A stretch of DNA of 46,805 nt, from the NCBI RefSeq assembly GCF_002207765.1, contig NZ_BDGJ01000101.1, positions 1 to 46,805 on the forward strand, read 5' to 3'. The position numbers and the translations under genes were made by a program. The notes beneath the pieces were generated by a model, which did no database searches, was not told the origin of the DNA, and worked only from the letters and a program-made list of their open reading frames with translations. Shown piece after piece: positions 14,399 through 23,358 of the stretch; the stretch's first letter is position 1; each line of letters begins with the position of its first letter. This stretch comes from Calderihabitans maritimus (GTDB lineage: Bacteria > Bacillota > KKC1 > Calderihabitantales > Calderihabitantaceae).

Positions 14399-15669
14399 TG
14401 GTTTTAACACTATTTGGAGCATTTGTTGTTTTAATTTTACTTAACGTACCCATAGCTTTCAGCTTGGCCGTAGCCACCACATTAATTTTTATCCAACAAG
14501 GGAATTTTGCTTTATTCATGATCCCGCAACGTATGTTTACTTCCCTTGATAGTTTTACGCTGATGGCCATTCCGTTCTTTGTCTTCTCAGGTGTTTTACT
14601 GTCCCGGGGTGGAGTATCTAAATACTTAATAAACTGGTTGCGAACACTCTTGGGACATACCACCGGTGGGTTAAGTGTAGTGGCCATAGCTGCGTGTATG
14701 ATCTTTGCTGCCATTTCTGGCTCCAGCCCAGCCACCGCTGCTGCTATAGGTTCAATTGTTATACCTGGAATGCTGGAAGCCGGTTACGATAAGAGATATT
14801 CCATGGGTATTGTGGCAGCGGGAGGAACGCTGGGTATCCTTATTCCTCCCAGCATAGCTCTGATTATCTACGGAGTAGTGGCAGAAGAATCGATAGGTAA
14901 GCTTTTCATGGCCGGTGTTATCCCCGGCATTCTTCTGGGTTTAATTTTGATTACGGCCGCTGTTGTTATTGCCAAGAGAAAGGGATTTGGTAAGCAGCGT
15001 GTTTGTACTTGGGGTGAACGGTTGGAAGCCACCAAGAAGGCTATCTGGGGAGCGATGTTACCCGTAATTATCCTGGGCAGCATATATACCGGGATAGCTA
15101 CTCCTACCGAAGCAGCTGCTGTGTCGGTAGTCTATGCTTTGTTTGTAGCCATTTTTGTGTATAAAGAAATAACCTGGAAAGACATTCGGCCAATTCTGGT
15201 AGAGACTGCCTCTATCACCTCTATGATTTTTATGATTATTGCAGGAGCTATGTTATTTGCACTTTTATTGACCAGCGAGCAGGTTCCCCAGGTGGTAGCG
15301 CAGTTCATAGGTGAAAACTTTGCTTCCCGGTGGGGTTTTCTTATTGCCGTTAACATCATGTTTTTTATCATGGGTACTTTTTTAGAAGCTGTTTCCATTA
15401 TACTCATTACTCTCCCCATTCTCTTACCTGTCATTAAACAGCTTGGTATAGATCCTATTCATTTTGCGATAATTATGACCATTAACATGGAACTGGCCAT
15501 GATTACTCCTCCTGTAGGGTTGAACCTTTTTGTAGTAAGTGGTGTGGCCAAAGAGCCTCTCGGGGAGGTAGTACGAGGGGTATTGCCTTTCCTGATCATG
15601 ATGATTGTGGGATTGTTTATAATTATGGCTTTTCCCAAGTTATCGTTATACCTTCCCAGTCTGATGTAA
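14398..15669 (+). CDS. dctM: TRAP transporter large permease (DctM)
   Basis: This 423-residue protein has about 12 membrane segments. DctM signatures include IPQRMFTSLDSFTLMAIPFFVF-type N-terminal sequence, the GSSPATAAAIGSIVIPGM loop, GGTLGILIPPSIALIIYG and the C-terminal repeat METELAMITPPVGLNLFV-like stretch (MELAMITPPVGLN). It forms the transport channel with DctQ. Length is typical. It overlaps dctQ and is followed after 37 bases by a lyase gene, so transporter and lyase are probably one transcript. The exact solute is not encoded in the visible motifs. Confidence 0.96.
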   Translation: MVLTLFGAFVVLILLNVPIAFSLAVATTLIFIQQGNFALFMIPQRMFTSLDSFTLMAIPFFVFSGVLLSRGGVSKYLINWLRTLLGHTTGGLSVVAIAACMIFAAISGSSPATAAAIGSIVIPGMLEAGYDKRYSMGIVAAGGTLGILIPPSIALIIYGVVAEESIGKLFMAGVIPGILLGLILITAAVVIAKRKGFGKQRVCTWGERLEATKKAIWGAMLPVIILGSIYTGIATPTEAAAVSVVYALFVAIFVYKEITWKDIRPILVETASITSMIFMIIAGAMLFALLLTSEQVPQVVAQFIGENFASRWGFLIAVNIMFFIMGTFLEAVSIILITLPILLPVIKQLGIDPIHFAIIMTINMELAMITPPVGLNLFVVSGVAKEPLGEVVRGVLPFLIMMIVGLFIIMAFPKLSLYLPSLM

Positions 15670-15706
15670 GAAAAACTTGAAAGCGGAGTGTAAGGGGGGG
15701 GTAAAG

Positions 15707-17059
15707 TTGGCTGCCCACATGTTGGACTCTATCCTGTTTGCAGATCAGTTTGGTACAGCTGAAATGCGGAACATTTTTGATGATGAAAACCTCATTCAGA
15801 AATGGCTAGATGTTGAGGTGGCATTGGCTAAAGCCGAGGCCGAGTTGGGCATTATTCCGAAAGAAGCTGCAGAAGAGATTGCCCGTAAGGGTAAAGTTGC
15901 ATTTTTGGACTTAGCGGAAATGAAACGGCAGGTTGAGGTGACTGGGCACCCTATAGTTCCTTTGATCCGGGTATTTCGCGATGCTTGCGCAGGGGACGCG
16001 GGTGAATATATTCACTGGGGAGCCACAACCCAGGACATAATGGATACGGCTGTTATTCTGCAGTTAAAAGAGGCTTACGAGCTTATTGAAAAACAACTGA
16101 CCGAAGTACACCGAGCGGCCTCGCTACTGGCTCAAAAATACAGAGACGTACCCATGCCCGGACGGACCCATGGACAACATGCCTTACCTATAACCTTTGG
16201 ATACAAAGTGGCGATATGGGTTGGCGAAATGGGCAGACATTTGGAAAGGTTGAGGGAAAGTCGCAAGCGGGTTCTGGTAGGCAACTTTGCTGGTGCAGTA
16301 GGTACTCTAGCTTCTTTAGGGTATCAGGGACTGGAAGTTCAACGCTTGATGATGAAGGAATTGGGGCTTGAAGTGCCGGATGTGGCCTGGCATGTATCCC
16401 GCGATCGGATTGCTGAATTTTTATGTGTTGTTGGCCTGATTGCCTCTACTCTCGGGAAGATAGCCAATGAGATTATCAACTTACAGAAAACGGAACTGGG
16501 AGAAGTGGAAGAGCCTTTTGTTATAGGCAAAGTCGGCAGCAGTACTATGCCTCATAAGCGGAATCCTATGATCTGTGAGAACATAGTTGCTTTAACTCGA
16601 ATAATCCGCGCCCAGGTTCCTTTAGCCTTGGAAACAGCATATCACCAGGAACATGAACGGGATATGAGCTCTTGGCAGGCGGAGTGGGAGTTTCTTCCGG
16701 AAGTTTGTATCCTGCTTTCGGCGGCACTTAAATATTCAGAACACGTCTTGCGAAATTTAACGGTATATCCTGCCAAAATGTATGAGAATCTTAATATTTC
16801 TGGTGGTTTGATTATGTCAGAAGCAGTTATGCTGCGGCTAGCAAGAGAAATTGGTAGGCAAAAGGCCCATGATCTGATTTATCAGATTACTATGGAATGT
16901 TTTGAAAAAGGCATTGCCTTGGTTGAAGGTTTATGTTCTCACCCAGTTGTCGGTCAGTTATTATCCAGAGACGAGGTTGAACATTTATTAGATCCAGTTA
17001 ACTACACAGGTCTTTCAGCTTACTTTGTTGACCGTATCACTAAGGCGCATGAAGTATAA
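15707..17059 (+). CDS. fumarase/aspartase-superfamily lyase (adenylosuccinate lyase/CMLE-like)
   Basis: This 450-residue enzyme belongs to the superfamily that releases fumarate (or a related alkene) from C-N or C-O substrates. The superfamily signature GSSTMPHKRNP (near residue 275) is intact. HWGATTQDIMDTAV and GRTHGQHALPITFG supply the other two active-site regions. It most resembles the PurB/3-carboxymuconate cycloisomerase branch. A purine-biosynthesis role is unlikely, because it sits between a TRAP transporter and fumarate enzymes. It may instead split an imported N-substituted aspartate or similar succinate adduct. GGGGGGGG at 15694-15701 favours TTG 15707 over the earlier TTG 15677; ATG 15719 is a weaker alternative. 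The true substrate needs biochemical work. Confidence 0.9.
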   Translation: MAAHMLDSILFADQFGTAEMRNIFDDENLIQKWLDVEVALAKAEAELGIIPKEAAEEIARKGKVAFLDLAEMKRQVEVTGHPIVPLIRVFRDACAGDAGEYIHWGATTQDIMDTAVILQLKEAYELIEKQLTEVHRAASLLAQKYRDVPMPGRTHGQHALPITFGYKVAIWVGEMGRHLERLRESRKRVLVGNFAGAVGTLASLGYQGLEVQRLMMKELGLEVPDVAWHVSRDRIAEFLCVVGLIASTLGKIANEIINLQKTELGEVEEPFVIGKVGSSTMPHKRNPMICENIVALTRIIRAQVPLALETAYHQEHERDMSSWQAEWEFLPEVCILLSAALKYSEHVLRNLTVYPAKMYENLNISGGLIMSEAVMLRLAREIGRQKAHDLIYQITMECFEKGIALVEGLCSHPVVGQLLSRDEVEHLLDPVNYTGLSAYFVDRITKAHEV

Positions 17060-17200
17060 TCGGGAGTAAATTTCACTGGTTCCAGGGAGAGAAAGAGAGA
17101 TGTTAACTTGGTGTTCAAATTATGGACATAAGATACCTAGGGGATAATTTAATTACGTTTTTTGAAGCTCTCGCATGATTGTAATTTAAAGGATTGTTAC

Positions 17201-17228
17201 TTATGAGGTGGCTGGCCTCATAATTGCT
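17201..17228 (+). promoter_or_regulatory. sigma-54-like promoter overlapped by an inverted repeat, before sdhC
   Basis: TGGCCTCATAATTGCT (17213-17228) has GG (17214-17215) and GC (17226-17227) 12 bases apart and a perfect TTGCT -12 element; the -24 element has C in place of A. TTATGAGG (17201-17208) and CCTCATAA (17216-17223) are perfect inverted arms that run across the -24 box. This may be a repressor site, or a hairpin ending the upstream transcript. The rest of the 270-base gap (17060-17330) shows nothing else clear. Confidence 0.65.
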
Positions 17229-17330
17229 ATCAGTTTGAAAATGAATAATGAAGGCCGCGGCTGGATGATTTTACCTGTTTAAATGGATAGGTCCACATTA
17301 CAAAAGAACTGTCAAAAGGGGGGAAGGTTA

Positions 17331-17939
17331 GTGAGCAAGATCGGGTTTGTGACGCGGAAAGTTCATTCCCTGGCCGGCGTAGTACCGTTGACCGTATTTT
17401 TGTTCGAACATTTATATCTCAATTCATTTGCTCTTAAAGGAGCGGAAGCATATAATCAAAAGATTGCTTTTATGAAGGGGTTACCTTATTTAGGTTTTAT
17501 TGAGCTTGTGTTCATTTTCATGCCATTGCTGTTTCATAGCATATATGGAATCTACGTGGTCTACCTGAGCAAAAATAACGTTCTGCAATACCCTTATTAC
17601 CGAAATTGGTTGTTTTATTTGCAGCGTCTAACGGCCATCGTTACGTTGGTGTTTGTGTCAATTCATATTTATTCCTTGAGGTTTGCCAATTTGCTTTACG
17701 GGAAAGAAGTATCTTTTGCAGCCATGCAGGAATTATTATTGAACCCGTGGGTACTGGCATTCTATGTAATAGGCGTGATAGCAACTGTATTTCATATGTC
17801 TAACGGGCTATGGGGCTTTTTGGTAAGTTGGGGTATTGCGGTAGGACCGAGAGCACAACAGGTATTATCTGCAGTTTGCGGTATGATCTTTATTTTACTC
17901 AGTTACGTTGGAATCAATGCGTTGATGGCATTTGTTTAA
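17331..17939 (+). CDS. sdhC: succinate dehydrogenase/fumarate reductase cytochrome b558 subunit
   Basis: This 202-residue membrane anchor has five helices and carries two b hemes in the family. The histidines H12, H27, H69, H112 and H155 match in spacing the heme ligands known in Bacillus subtilis SdhC (FEHLYL, LLFHSIYG, SIHIYS, VFHMSNGLW). It passes electrons between menaquinone and the SdhA/SdhB heads. The frame begins at 17283, but GGGGGGAAGG at 17319-17328 places the start at GTG 17331. It is the first gene of the CAB operon and lies behind a sigma-54-like promoter. Direction (succinate oxidation or fumarate reduction) cannot be read from sequence; in an anaerobe with fumarase next door either is plausible. 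Confidence 0.95.
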   Translation: MSKIGFVTRKVHSLAGVVPLTVFLFEHLYLNSFALKGAEAYNQKIAFMKGLPYLGFIELVFIFMPLLFHSIYGIYVVYLSKNNVLQYPYYRNWLFYLQRLTAIVTLVFVSIHIYSLRFANLLYGKEVSFAAMQELLLNPWVLAFYVIGVIATVFHMSNGLWGFLVSWGIAVGPRAQQVLSAVCGMIFILLSYVGINALMAFV

Positions 17940-17963
17940 ATATGAAAGAGGTGATGAAACTTG

Positions 17964-19742
17964 ATGGAAAAGAAAGTTATTGTGGTAGGTGGTGGTTTGG
18001 CCGGCTTGATGACTACTTTAAAGGCTGCCGAGGCTGGTTTAAAGGTAGATCTGTTTTCTGTAGTACCCGTAAGAAGATCTCACTCGGTTTGTGCTCAGGG
18101 AGGCATTAATGCGGCGGTCAATACCGGGGGCGAAGGAGATTCACCGGAAAAGCATTTTTATGAAACAATTTATGCGGGGGATTTCCTGGCGAATCAACCT
18201 CCTGTGAAAGCGATGTGTGAAGCCGGTCCGGGAATAATCTTCATGTTCGACCGGATGGGCGTAATGTTCAACCGGACTCCAGAAGGGTTTCTGGAGTTTA
18301 GAGGTGTAGGCGGAGCAAAATACCGCCGTACAGCTTTTGCCGGCTCTACTACCGGTCAACAGCTTCTTTACGCGCTGGACGAACAGGTTCGAAGGTTTGA
18401 AGTGGAGGGGAAAGTTCGAAAGTATGAGGGATGGGAATTCCTGGCGGCAGTTATTGACGATACAGGCATTTGCCGTGGCATCATTGCCCAAAACTTAACC
18501 AATATGGAGATTCATGCCTTTGCTGGAGAGGCAGTAGTGTTGGCGACCGGCGGACCGGGGATGATCTTCGGACGGACAACCAATTCTACCATCAATACGG
18601 GATTTGCTGCCAGCACCGTCTATGAGCAGGGAGTATACTATGCTAACGGCGAGTTTATCCAGATTCATCCAACCGCTATTCCGGGCAGTGATAAATGCAG
18701 GCTGATATCGGAGACCGTACGCGGTGAAGGTGGACGGGTCTGGACATATAAGGATGGCAAGAAATGGTATTTTCTAGAGGAGTGGTATCCGGCCTATGGA
18801 AACCTTGTTCCTAGGGATGTAGCCGCACGAGCGATTTTTAAAGTCTGTGTGGAAATGGGTTTGGGCATAGAAGGTAAGAATGCTGTATATTTGGACATTA
18901 CTCATAAAGATCCTGAAGAAATGGAGGTAAGATTGGGTGGCGTCTTAGAGATTTACCGTAAATTTATTGGAGAAGACCCTTTAAAGGTACCGATGAAAGT
19001 CTTTCCGGCAGTCCATTACTCTATGGGAGGGTTATGGGTTGATTACAATCAAATGACCAATATCCCGGGACTTTTTGCTGCGGGAGAATGTGAGTATCAA
19101 TACCACGGAGCTAACCGAATGGGAGCTAACTCACTGTTATCGGCCATTTATGGAGGCATGGTGGCCGGTATGCGGGTTAAGGAATACATAGAGGGACTCG
19201 ATAAATCGGGACAGGATATCTCCAAGAGAATTTTTGAAATAGAAGTTAAGCGACAAAGGGAAAAATTTGACAACATCTGCAAAATGGATGGAACAGAGAA
19301 TCCATGGCAACTTCACCGGGAACTGTCGGAATGGATGAACACCAATGTTACCGTAGTTCGTTACAATAAAAAGTTGCAGGAAACTGATAACAAAATTCAG
19401 GAATTGATGGAGAGATACAAGAAGATTAACGTTTTTGACAGATCGAGCTGGTGTAATGAAGCTGTGATCTTTACCAGGCAGCTGTGGGGGATGCTTCAGT
19501 TAGCCAGAGTGATTACTTTAGGTGCATTGAACCGTAACGAAAGCCGTGGAGCTCATTATAAGCCGGAATACCCAGAGCGAGACGACGTTAACTGGCTGAA
19601 AACGACCAAAGCAAGATACACGGTGGACGGACCGGAATTCAGTTACGAGGACGTAGACATCCGGTATTTTAAGCCTAAACCCAGGAGGTACGATGTAGAA
19701 CTGGAGGAGGTGGCCAAACGTGGCGGACAAAATTCGGCTTAG
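17964..19742 (+). CDS. sdhA: succinate dehydrogenase/fumarate reductase flavoprotein subunit
   Basis: This 592-residue flavoprotein holds the dicarboxylate site. The FAD-binding motif VVGGGLAGLMTTLKAAEAG starts at residue 7. H40 in RRSHSVCAQGGINAA is the residue that binds FAD covalently in this family. Further active-site stretches are IHPTAIPGSDKCRLISETVRGEGG-like sequence, VHYSMGGLWVDY, and GANRMGANSLLSAIYGG. The length equals the Bacillus/epsilonproteobacterial type (about 585-600). The ATG follows GAGGTGATGAAACTTG. It is 24 bases after sdhC and overlaps sdhB by 23 bases. The complex is in the membrane with the head facing the cytoplasm. Confidence 0.97.
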   Translation: MEKKVIVVGGGLAGLMTTLKAAEAGLKVDLFSVVPVRRSHSVCAQGGINAAVNTGGEGDSPEKHFYETIYAGDFLANQPPVKAMCEAGPGIIFMFDRMGVMFNRTPEGFLEFRGVGGAKYRRTAFAGSTTGQQLLYALDEQVRRFEVEGKVRKYEGWEFLAAVIDDTGICRGIIAQNLTNMEIHAFAGEAVVLATGGPGMIFGRTTNSTINTGFAASTVYEQGVYYANGEFIQIHPTAIPGSDKCRLISETVRGEGGRVWTYKDGKKWYFLEEWYPAYGNLVPRDVAARAIFKVCVEMGLGIEGKNAVYLDITHKDPEEMEVRLGGVLEIYRKFIGEDPLKVPMKVFPAVHYSMGGLWVDYNQMTNIPGLFAAGECEYQYHGANRMGANSLLSAIYGGMVAGMRVKEYIEGLDKSGQDISKRIFEIEVKRQREKFDNICKMDGTENPWQLHRELSEWMNTNVTVVRYNKKLQETDNKIQELMERYKKINVFDRSSWCNEAVIFTRQLWGMLQLARVITLGALNRNESRGAHYKPEYPERDDVNWLKTTKARYTVDGPEFSYEDVDIRYFKPKPRRYDVELEEVAKRGGQNSA

Positions 19743-20466
19743 AATTAGGCGGCAGGCCAGCCCGCAGGATTCGCCGTATTGGGAAGAGTTTGAGGTTGAG
19801 TATGAACCTAACATGAACGTGGTTTCTGCTTTAATGGCCATTCAGAGAAACCCGGTTAATGCCGACGGGAAACCCACTACTCCTGTAGTTTGGGAATGTA
19901 ATTGTTTGGAGGAAGTATGCGGTGCCTGCACTATGATTATCAACGGTAAGGTAAGGCAGGCCTGTAGTGCGCTGGTAGACCGTTTGGCTCAACCTATCGT
20001 TTTACAGCCCCTTACCAAATTTCCTTTGATTAAGGATTTAAAAGTAGACAGAAGTGTGATGTTTGAAAATTTAAAAAAAGTGAAGGCATGGATCCCCATA
20101 GACGGGTTTTTTGACCTGGGCCCCGGCCCGCGTTTTCCGGAAAAAACCAGGCGGTGGGCTTATGAGCTTTCCAGATGCATGACCTGCGGGTGCTGTATGG
20201 AAGTTTGCCCCAATGTCAATCAAAGGAGTAACTTTATCGGACCTGCTGCTATAGCTCAGGTAAGATTATTCAACGCTCATCCTACCGGCGCCATGCACAA
20301 GGAGGAGCGCCTGGATGCTTTGATGGAGGAGGGGGGTATAGCGGAGTGCGGTAACGCCCAGAATTGTGTCCGTGCCTGTCCGAAACAGATCCCTCTTACT
20401 ACTTCTATCGCTGAATTAAATAGAGAAACGGTTGTTCATGGGCTTAAAAGGTGGCTTAGTAAGTAG
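19720..20466 (+). CDS. sdhB: succinate dehydrogenase/fumarate reductase iron-sulfur subunit
   Basis: This 248-residue subunit carries three clusters. The [2Fe-2S] ligands are C62, C67, C70 and C82 (CLEEVCGAC and RQAC). The [4Fe-4S] motif is CMTCGCCMEVCP near residues 150-160, and the [3Fe-4S] motif is CGNAQNCVRACPKQIP near residues 210-225. The wording CLEEVCGAC is typical of the Bacillus-type enzyme rather than the E. coli one. The GTG start lies inside the end of sdhA behind GGAGGTGG, so the two are translationally coupled. It links the flavin to the hemes of SdhC. Confidence 0.97.
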   Translation: MADKIRLRIRRQASPQDSPYWEEFEVEYEPNMNVVSALMAIQRNPVNADGKPTTPVVWECNCLEEVCGACTMIINGKVRQACSALVDRLAQPIVLQPLTKFPLIKDLKVDRSVMFENLKKVKAWIPIDGFFDLGPGPRFPEKTRRWAYELSRCMTCGCCMEVCPNVNQRSNFIGPAAIAQVRLFNAHPTGAMHKEERLDALMEEGGIAECGNAQNCVRACPKQIPLTTSIAELNRETVVHGLKRWLSK

Positions 20467-20491
20467 TGGACAATTGGAGGTGACTAACGAT

Positions 20492-21337
20492 ATGCGGGAA
20501 ATTCATGTCCGTGAAATCACCGAAACGGTAGCAAGGCTGTGCCAGGAGGCTAACTATGAGCTTTGCCCGGATGTTAGAGAGAGTTTGTTAGGTGCGTTGG
20601 AAAAAGAGGAATCGCCAGTGGGAAGAGAGATTTTGGAGCAGTTGGTGAGGAATGCTGAGATCGCTCAAAAGAATAAAGTTCCGGTCTGCCAAGATACCGG
20701 GATGGCGGTGGTGTTTTTAGAAATAGGTTCCGAGGTTTGTATTGTGGGGGGAGATTTAACCGAAGCGATTAACCAGGGTGTCAGAAAAGGGTATACTGAC
20801 GGATATTTGCGGAAATCGGTAGTCAAGGATCCGCTGTTTAACCGCATCAATACCGGAGACAACACTCCTGCCGTAATTCATACGGAAATTGTTAACGGCG
20901 ACTGCTTAAAAATTAGCGTACTACCGAAAGGTTTCGGTGGGGAGAACATGAGTGCTATCAAGATGATGGTACCGGCGGATGGTCTTGAAGGGGTGAAAAA
21001 ATTCATCATCGACTGCGTGGATAAGGCAGGTCCTAACCCATGTCCTCCTGTAGTGGTGGGGGTTGGAGTTGGTGGTACTTTTGAAAAGGCGGCGTTGCTG
21101 GCCAAAAAGGCTTTACTGAGACCGGTGGGAAGCCATCACTCTCAACCAGAGGTGGCTGAACTGGAAAAAGAGCTGTTGTCTGCTATAAATGACTTGGGAA
21201 TTGGTCCGCAGGGATTGGGTGGGCGCGTTACTGCTCTAGCTGTCCACATAGAAACCTATCCTACCCATATTGGTGGATTGCCCGTAGCGGTTAACATCAA
21301 TTGTAATGCCGGCAGGCATCGGGAAATTATTTTATAG
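20492..21337 (+). CDS. class I fumarate hydratase alpha subunit (TtdA/FumA N-terminal type)
   Basis: This 281-residue protein is the iron-sulfur chain of a two-subunit fumarase, which interconverts fumarate and malate. The three cluster cysteines are seen in VPVCQDTGMAVVF, GPNPCPPVVVGVG and NINCNAGRH. GGENMSAIKMM and NTGDNTPAVIHTE are further family blocks. The frame opens at 20432 inside sdhB, but GGAGGTGA at 20476-20483 sets the start at ATG 20492. It lies 25 bases after sdhB and just before the beta subunit, so fumarase and fumarate reductase are made together. L-tartrate dehydratase is a paralogue with the same layout, but the sdh context favours fumarase. Confidence 0.93.
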   Translation: MREIHVREITETVARLCQEANYELCPDVRESLLGALEKEESPVGREILEQLVRNAEIAQKNKVPVCQDTGMAVVFLEIGSEVCIVGGDLTEAINQGVRKGYTDGYLRKSVVKDPLFNRINTGDNTPAVIHTEIVNGDCLKISVLPKGFGGENMSAIKMMVPADGLEGVKKFIIDCVDKAGPNPCPPVVVGVGVGGTFEKAALLAKKALLRPVGSHHSQPEVAELEKELLSAINDLGIGPQGLGGRVTALAVHIETYPTHIGGLPVAVNINCNAGRHREIIL

Positions 21338-21364
21338 GCAAACGAAATTCCGGAGGTGTGGTCA

Positions 21365-21919
21365 ATGTCAGCAATCCGGGTTCAAGCACCCCTTACTGAT
21401 GAACAAGTGAGAAAGTTGAATATCGGACAAAAAGTTTTGATTTCTGGAGAAGTCTATACTGCACGGGATGCTGCCCACAAACTCATGGTCGAGTTATTGC
21501 AAAAAGGGGAAAAGTTACCGGTGGACTTGCGGGGACAAATTGTCTACTATGTCGGCCCGACCCCAGCCAAGCCGGGGCAGGTCATCGGTTCGGCCGGTCC
21601 TACCACCAGTGGTCGTATGGATGCTTATACCCCGGTTCTGCTTAAAACTGGGTTAAAGGGAATGATCGGGAAAGGAGCCAGATCCCGGGAGGTACGGGAG
21701 GCTATGCAAAAATATGGTGCCGTTTATTTTGCTGCTGTTGGCGGTTCCGCAGCTTTGCTGGCCCAGTATATTAAAGAGGCCGAAGTGGTGGCTTACGAGC
21801 ATTTGGGTACAGAGGCGGTAAGGAGATTAATTATCGAAGATTTTCCGGCCATAGTGGTAAATGATGCTCATGGTCGTGATCTGTACCAGGAAGGAAAAGC
21901 GCAATACCGCAGAGTTTAG
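21365..21919 (+). CDS. class I fumarate hydratase beta subunit (TtdB/FumA C-terminal type)
   Basis: This 184-residue chain completes the fumarase. The family blocks are KVLISGEVYTARDAAHK, YYVGPTPAKPGQVIGSAGPTTSGRMD-type sequence, MIGKGARS, AAVGGSAALLAQYI and the IVVNDAHGRDLY end. ATG 21365 is chosen over GTG 21356 because GGAGGTG ends 6 bases before it. It follows the alpha subunit by 27 bases. The oxygen-sensitive [4Fe-4S] class I enzyme fits a strict anaerobe. As with alpha, tartrate dehydratase is the main alternative identity. Confidence 0.93.
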   Translation: MSAIRVQAPLTDEQVRKLNIGQKVLISGEVYTARDAAHKLMVELLQKGEKLPVDLRGQIVYYVGPTPAKPGQVIGSAGPTTSGRMDAYTPVLLKTGLKGMIGKGARSREVREAMQKYGAVYFAAVGGSAALLAQYIKEAEVVAYEHLGTEAVRRLIIEDFPAIVVNDAHGRDLYQEGKAQYRRV

Positions 21920-21985
21920 TGACAAAGGAAGAAGATGGTACTTTTTTCAGTGTTTGAGGAAATTTCGGATAAAGGGGGGGAATAG

Positions 21986-23341
21986 ATGATTTCTAAGGAA
22001 CTGGCGAGTTTTATCTACCGTACCAATTTTAGTAGCTTACCGCCTGAAGTAATTGAATATGCCAAGCTCTGCATCTTGGACTGGTTAGGTTCGGCTTTAG
22101 CCGGTTCTGATAAATTACCGGGGAAGATCCTTTCTCAGTTAGTGACGAAGCTGGGAGGCACTCCTCAGGCTACGGTGCTAACTGACGGAAGTAAAAATTC
22201 GTGTTTGCACGCTGCGCTGGTTAACGGGGCTATTTCCCACACTGTAGAGTTGGACGATGTACATAAAGGTTCAATCTTCCATCCGGCAGCACCTATAATT
22301 CCGGCTGCTTTAGCTGCGGCCGAAATGAAGGGAGCCGGGGGCAAAGAACTTCTTACCGCGGTGGTGATAGGTTACGATGTGGGCATCAGAATTGGGGAGG
22401 CGGTTACTCCTTCACATTACTATTACTGGCATACAACGGCTACCTGCGGTACTTTTGGAGCTGCTGCAGCGGTAGGAAAAATCGTGGGCCTGACAGAGGA
22501 ACAATTGGTGCACGCGTTGGGCAATGCTGGTACGCAGGCTGCAGGTTTGTGGGAATTTATCGAAGATGGGGCTATGACCAAACACCTGCATCCGGGAAAA
22601 GCTGCTATGAACGGACTTTTGGCGGCCTTGCTGGCTGAAAGGAATTTTACAGGAGCCGCTAGAATTATTGAGGGTCGGAGGGGCTTTTGCCGGGCAACTG
22701 CCTCTGAATATGATCTCGAAAAAATAACTGACAGGCTAGGCAAACATTACAAAATTACGGAAACCAGTTTCAAAATTCACGCTTCTTGCCGGCACACTCA
22801 TCAGACTGTTGACATTGTTTTAGACTTAATGCGAAAATACGGGTTGTCCTTTGAGGAAATTGCAAAGGTGCGGGTTAGAGCGTACCAAATAGCCTTGAAT
22901 ATCACTGACAATGCTGATCCGGAGACTCCTTACGCAGCTAAGTTCAGTACTCAGTTCTGTGTAGCACTGGCGGCTAGGTACGGAAGGGTAGGACTGGAAG
23001 AATTTTCTGAAGATAACCTGCGAGATCCCCAATTGCGGGAATTCCTGTCCCGTGTAGAGTTTGTTACCGATCCGGATCTGGATTCTGCTTATCCAGCCAA
23101 GTGGCCGGGCAGGGTGGAAATTATCCTCAAAGACGGACGTAAATTTACGGGATATACGGATTTCCCGAAAGGAGATCCGGAGAACCCTGTTAGCCGGGAA
23201 GAACTGATTGAAAAGTTTCGGCAATTAGCCGGAGCGTTCCTAACGCCCTCGCGTCTGGAAAAGGTAATCACGGATGTCTTGCAACTCGAGTATATAAGCG
23301 ATGTACGGAAAATAACGAGCGGATTGGGAAGTAATGATTAA
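21986..23341 (+). CDS. MmgE/PrpD family protein (dehydratase, isomerase or epimerase)
   Basis: This 451-residue protein has the all-alpha MmgE/PrpD start (LASFIYRTNFSSLPPEVIEYAK, then DWLGSALAGS) and family blocks NGAISHTVELDDVH, HPAAPIIPAALAAAE, IGYDVGIRIG, TKHLHPGKAAMNGLLAALLA and SFKIHASCRHTHQTVD. Known members include 2-methylcitrate dehydratase, cis-aconitate decarboxylase and iminodisuccinate epimerase, so the activity is open. No methylcitrate synthase or methylisocitrate lyase lies in the window, which argues against propionate catabolism, even though a PrpR-type regulator is nearby. Its partnership with a fumarase-superfamily lyase is the arrangement known for iminodisuccinate use. 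The ATG follows AAAGGGGGGG. It lies 66 bases after fumarase beta. Confidence 0.93.
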   Translation: MISKELASFIYRTNFSSLPPEVIEYAKLCILDWLGSALAGSDKLPGKILSQLVTKLGGTPQATVLTDGSKNSCLHAALVNGAISHTVELDDVHKGSIFHPAAPIIPAALAAAEMKGAGGKELLTAVVIGYDVGIRIGEAVTPSHYYYWHTTATCGTFGAAAAVGKIVGLTEEQLVHALGNAGTQAAGLWEFIEDGAMTKHLHPGKAAMNGLLAALLAERNFTGAARIIEGRRGFCRATASEYDLEKITDRLGKHYKITETSFKIHASCRHTHQTVDIVLDLMRKYGLSFEEIAKVRVRAYQIALNITDNADPETPYAAKFSTQFCVALAARYGRVGLEEFSEDNLRDPQLREFLSRVEFVTDPDLDSAYPAKWPGRVEIILKDGRKFTGYTDFPKGDPENPVSREELIEKFRQLAGAFLTPSRLEKVITDVLQLEYISDVRKITSGLGSND

Positions 23342-23358
23342 AGAAAGAGGTGTTAAAT

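Noticed and set aside
15707-17059. Adenylosuccinate lyase for purine synthesis
   Set aside because: It has the superfamily signature, but it sits in a transporter/fumarate context with no purine genes; not excluded, only less likely.
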